A DNA stretch of 5,205 nt from Planctomycetota bacterium (lineage in GTDB: Bacteria > Planctomycetota > Phycisphaerae > WQYP01 > JAJZKY01). The position numbers and the translations under genes were made by a program. The notes beneath the pieces were generated by a model. That model saw nothing but the letters and a program-made list of their open reading frames with translations, had not been told where the DNA came from and searched no databases. Numbering within the stretch: position 1 is the stretch's first letter; each line of letters starts with the position of its first letter. This document shows positions 4,537 through 5,205 of this stretch, in pieces. The DNA is taken from the NCBI GenBank assembly GCA_021803885.1, contig JAJZKY010000403.1, forward strand, positions 1 through 5,205, read 5' to 3'.

Positions 4537-5205
4537 TTGCCGTGCCCCTTCTTTCTTTCCCTGTAATACATGTAGCCGAGCACCACTACAACGATGACCA
4601 GCACCAGGTCCACCACTGCTCCGCCTCCACCTCCGGTGTGCACCACAGCGCCGCTTCCCGGCTGCGACCCTGATAGCGCGGATGCCGCTGCCACTACGGT
4701 CACCGGTACCATCATAGTCGAGCTTTCGTTGTTCCTGAAGTTGTCAAGGTAGCTCACCCTGACCGGTATCTGGTACGTCCCCGGCTTCGTGAGGTTGTCA
4801 GCCTGGAACGTCAGCGTGACCGGCGCCTGCGCCTCCGCCGCTATGCTGCCCACGAACTCCGAGCCCGAGCCGTAGGGCCTGAAGCCGTTGGACCCCTGCG
4901 AAGACACGGTTACCGTGGACGCGCCGCTTGTCCCGGTGTCGGTAAGTACGAACGATATCGAGAATATCTCCCCCGGAGTCACCGGAGACGGCGACACCGT
5001 GACAGAGGAATCCGACAGGTTTATCAGCCCCTGCGAGAGCGTCTGCTTGTAGGATGCGGCCTGCATGAACTGTCCGCCGCCGTTGTAGAAGTCTGCAGTC
5101 ACGTTGAGCGGGAACGAAAGCGATGCGTTCTTGCCAACGAATACCGTGTCGTTGAGCGTTGCACTGGCTCCCGGAGCCAGCTCCCCGAGGTCAAGCGGTA
5201 TCTGC
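4533..5205 (-). CDS. Cell-surface COG1361-like beta-sandwich protein with C-terminal membrane anchor (N-terminus outside window)
   Basis: The frame is open through the window edge, leaving 223 C-terminal residues. A GTG at 5102 is an internal Val codon, not a start. Visible residues about 66-171 form a CARDB/S-layer-like beta-sandwich: TVSPSPVTPGEIFSISFVLT opens it, and the family's KPGTYQIPVRVSYLD is near 140-154. A Ser/Gly-rich linker with a five-Gly run follows, then one hydrophobic helix (about 196-214) and a basic tail, RERKKGHGK. This topology puts the domains outside the cell, anchored by the C-terminus. Sequons at visible Asn18, 26, 34, 62, 137 and 159 suggest a glycosylated exterior protein. 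It overlaps the permease ATG by four bases. In archaea, COG1361-type proteins often sit beside MacB-type permeases, so it may be the transporter's extracellular partner, in the place bacteria use MacA. That role is inference. Confidence 0.85.
   Translation of the reverse strand, partial: QIPLDLGELAPGASATLNDTVFVGKNASLSFPLNVTADFYNGGGQFMQAASYKQTLSQGLINLSDSSVTVSPSPVTPGEIFSISFVLTDTGTSGASTVTVSSQGSNGFRPYGSGSEFVGSIAAEAQAPVTLTFQADNLTKPGTYQIPVRVSYLDNFRNNESSTMMVPVTVVAAASALSGSQPGSGAVVHTGGGGGAVVDLVLVIVVVVLGYMYYRERKKGHGK

Noticed and set aside
4533..5102. GTG at 5102 as the start of the surface protein
   Set aside because: The same frame stays open to the window edge with in-family sequence and sequons, so this is an internal Val codon.
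1..5205. CRISPR array, insertion sequence, tRNA or rRNA
   Set aside because: I see no spaced direct repeats, transposase motifs, terminal inverted repeats or cloverleaf. The only repeats are the paralogue blocks and the short palindrome.

Overview
This is an archaeal chromosome segment. It carries a membrane-anchored LonB protease, a ribosomal protein L29 gene joined to a SUI1/aIF1 gene with the archaeal four-cysteine N-terminus, archaeal TATA/BRE promoters placed to give short leaders, and Shine-Dalgarno sequences of the GGTGAT type. The composition is moderately GC-rich, with many ATA and AGG codons. The lineage cannot be fixed from the window. A euryarchaeal-grade or DPANN-type genome (for example Micrarchaeota-like) is a guess, based on the L29-aIF1 pair being detached from the usual S10 ribosomal operon.

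Layout. Positions 1-1087 (minus) hold the N-terminal 362 residues of LonB, cut by the window edge. Positions 1088-1221 hold the lonB promoter and a 13-nt palindrome. Positions 1222-2587 (minus) hold two tandem paralogous genes of no familiar family, translationally coupled. Both show a two-repeat, all-helical pattern that resembles the cyclin-fold core of TFB/TFIIB without the zinc ribbon. Positions 2588-2730 are a divergent promoter region. Positions 2695-3236 (plus) hold L29 and aIF1, overlapping by one base. Positions 3244-5205 (minus) hold a MacB/FtsX-type ABC permease preceded by the C-terminal 223 residues of a cell-surface, COG1361-like beta-sandwich protein with a C-terminal membrane anchor. 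The two overlap by ATGA.

How it fits together. The surface protein and permease look like one exporter or extracellular-handling module. Its ATPase is not in the window. L29 and aIF1 serve the ribosome and translation initiation. LonB is the membrane-associated AAA+ protease. The paralogue pair lies directly upstream of lonB on the same strand, but lonB has its own promoter, so a functional link is only a possibility.

Main points for follow-up: (i) the putative TFB-like, zinc-ribbon-less paralogue pair, with two blocks of near-identical DNA at the equivalent helix of each half; (ii) evidence that L29 starts at a non-standard ATA codon; (iii) a Gly/Ser-rich insert in the permease.
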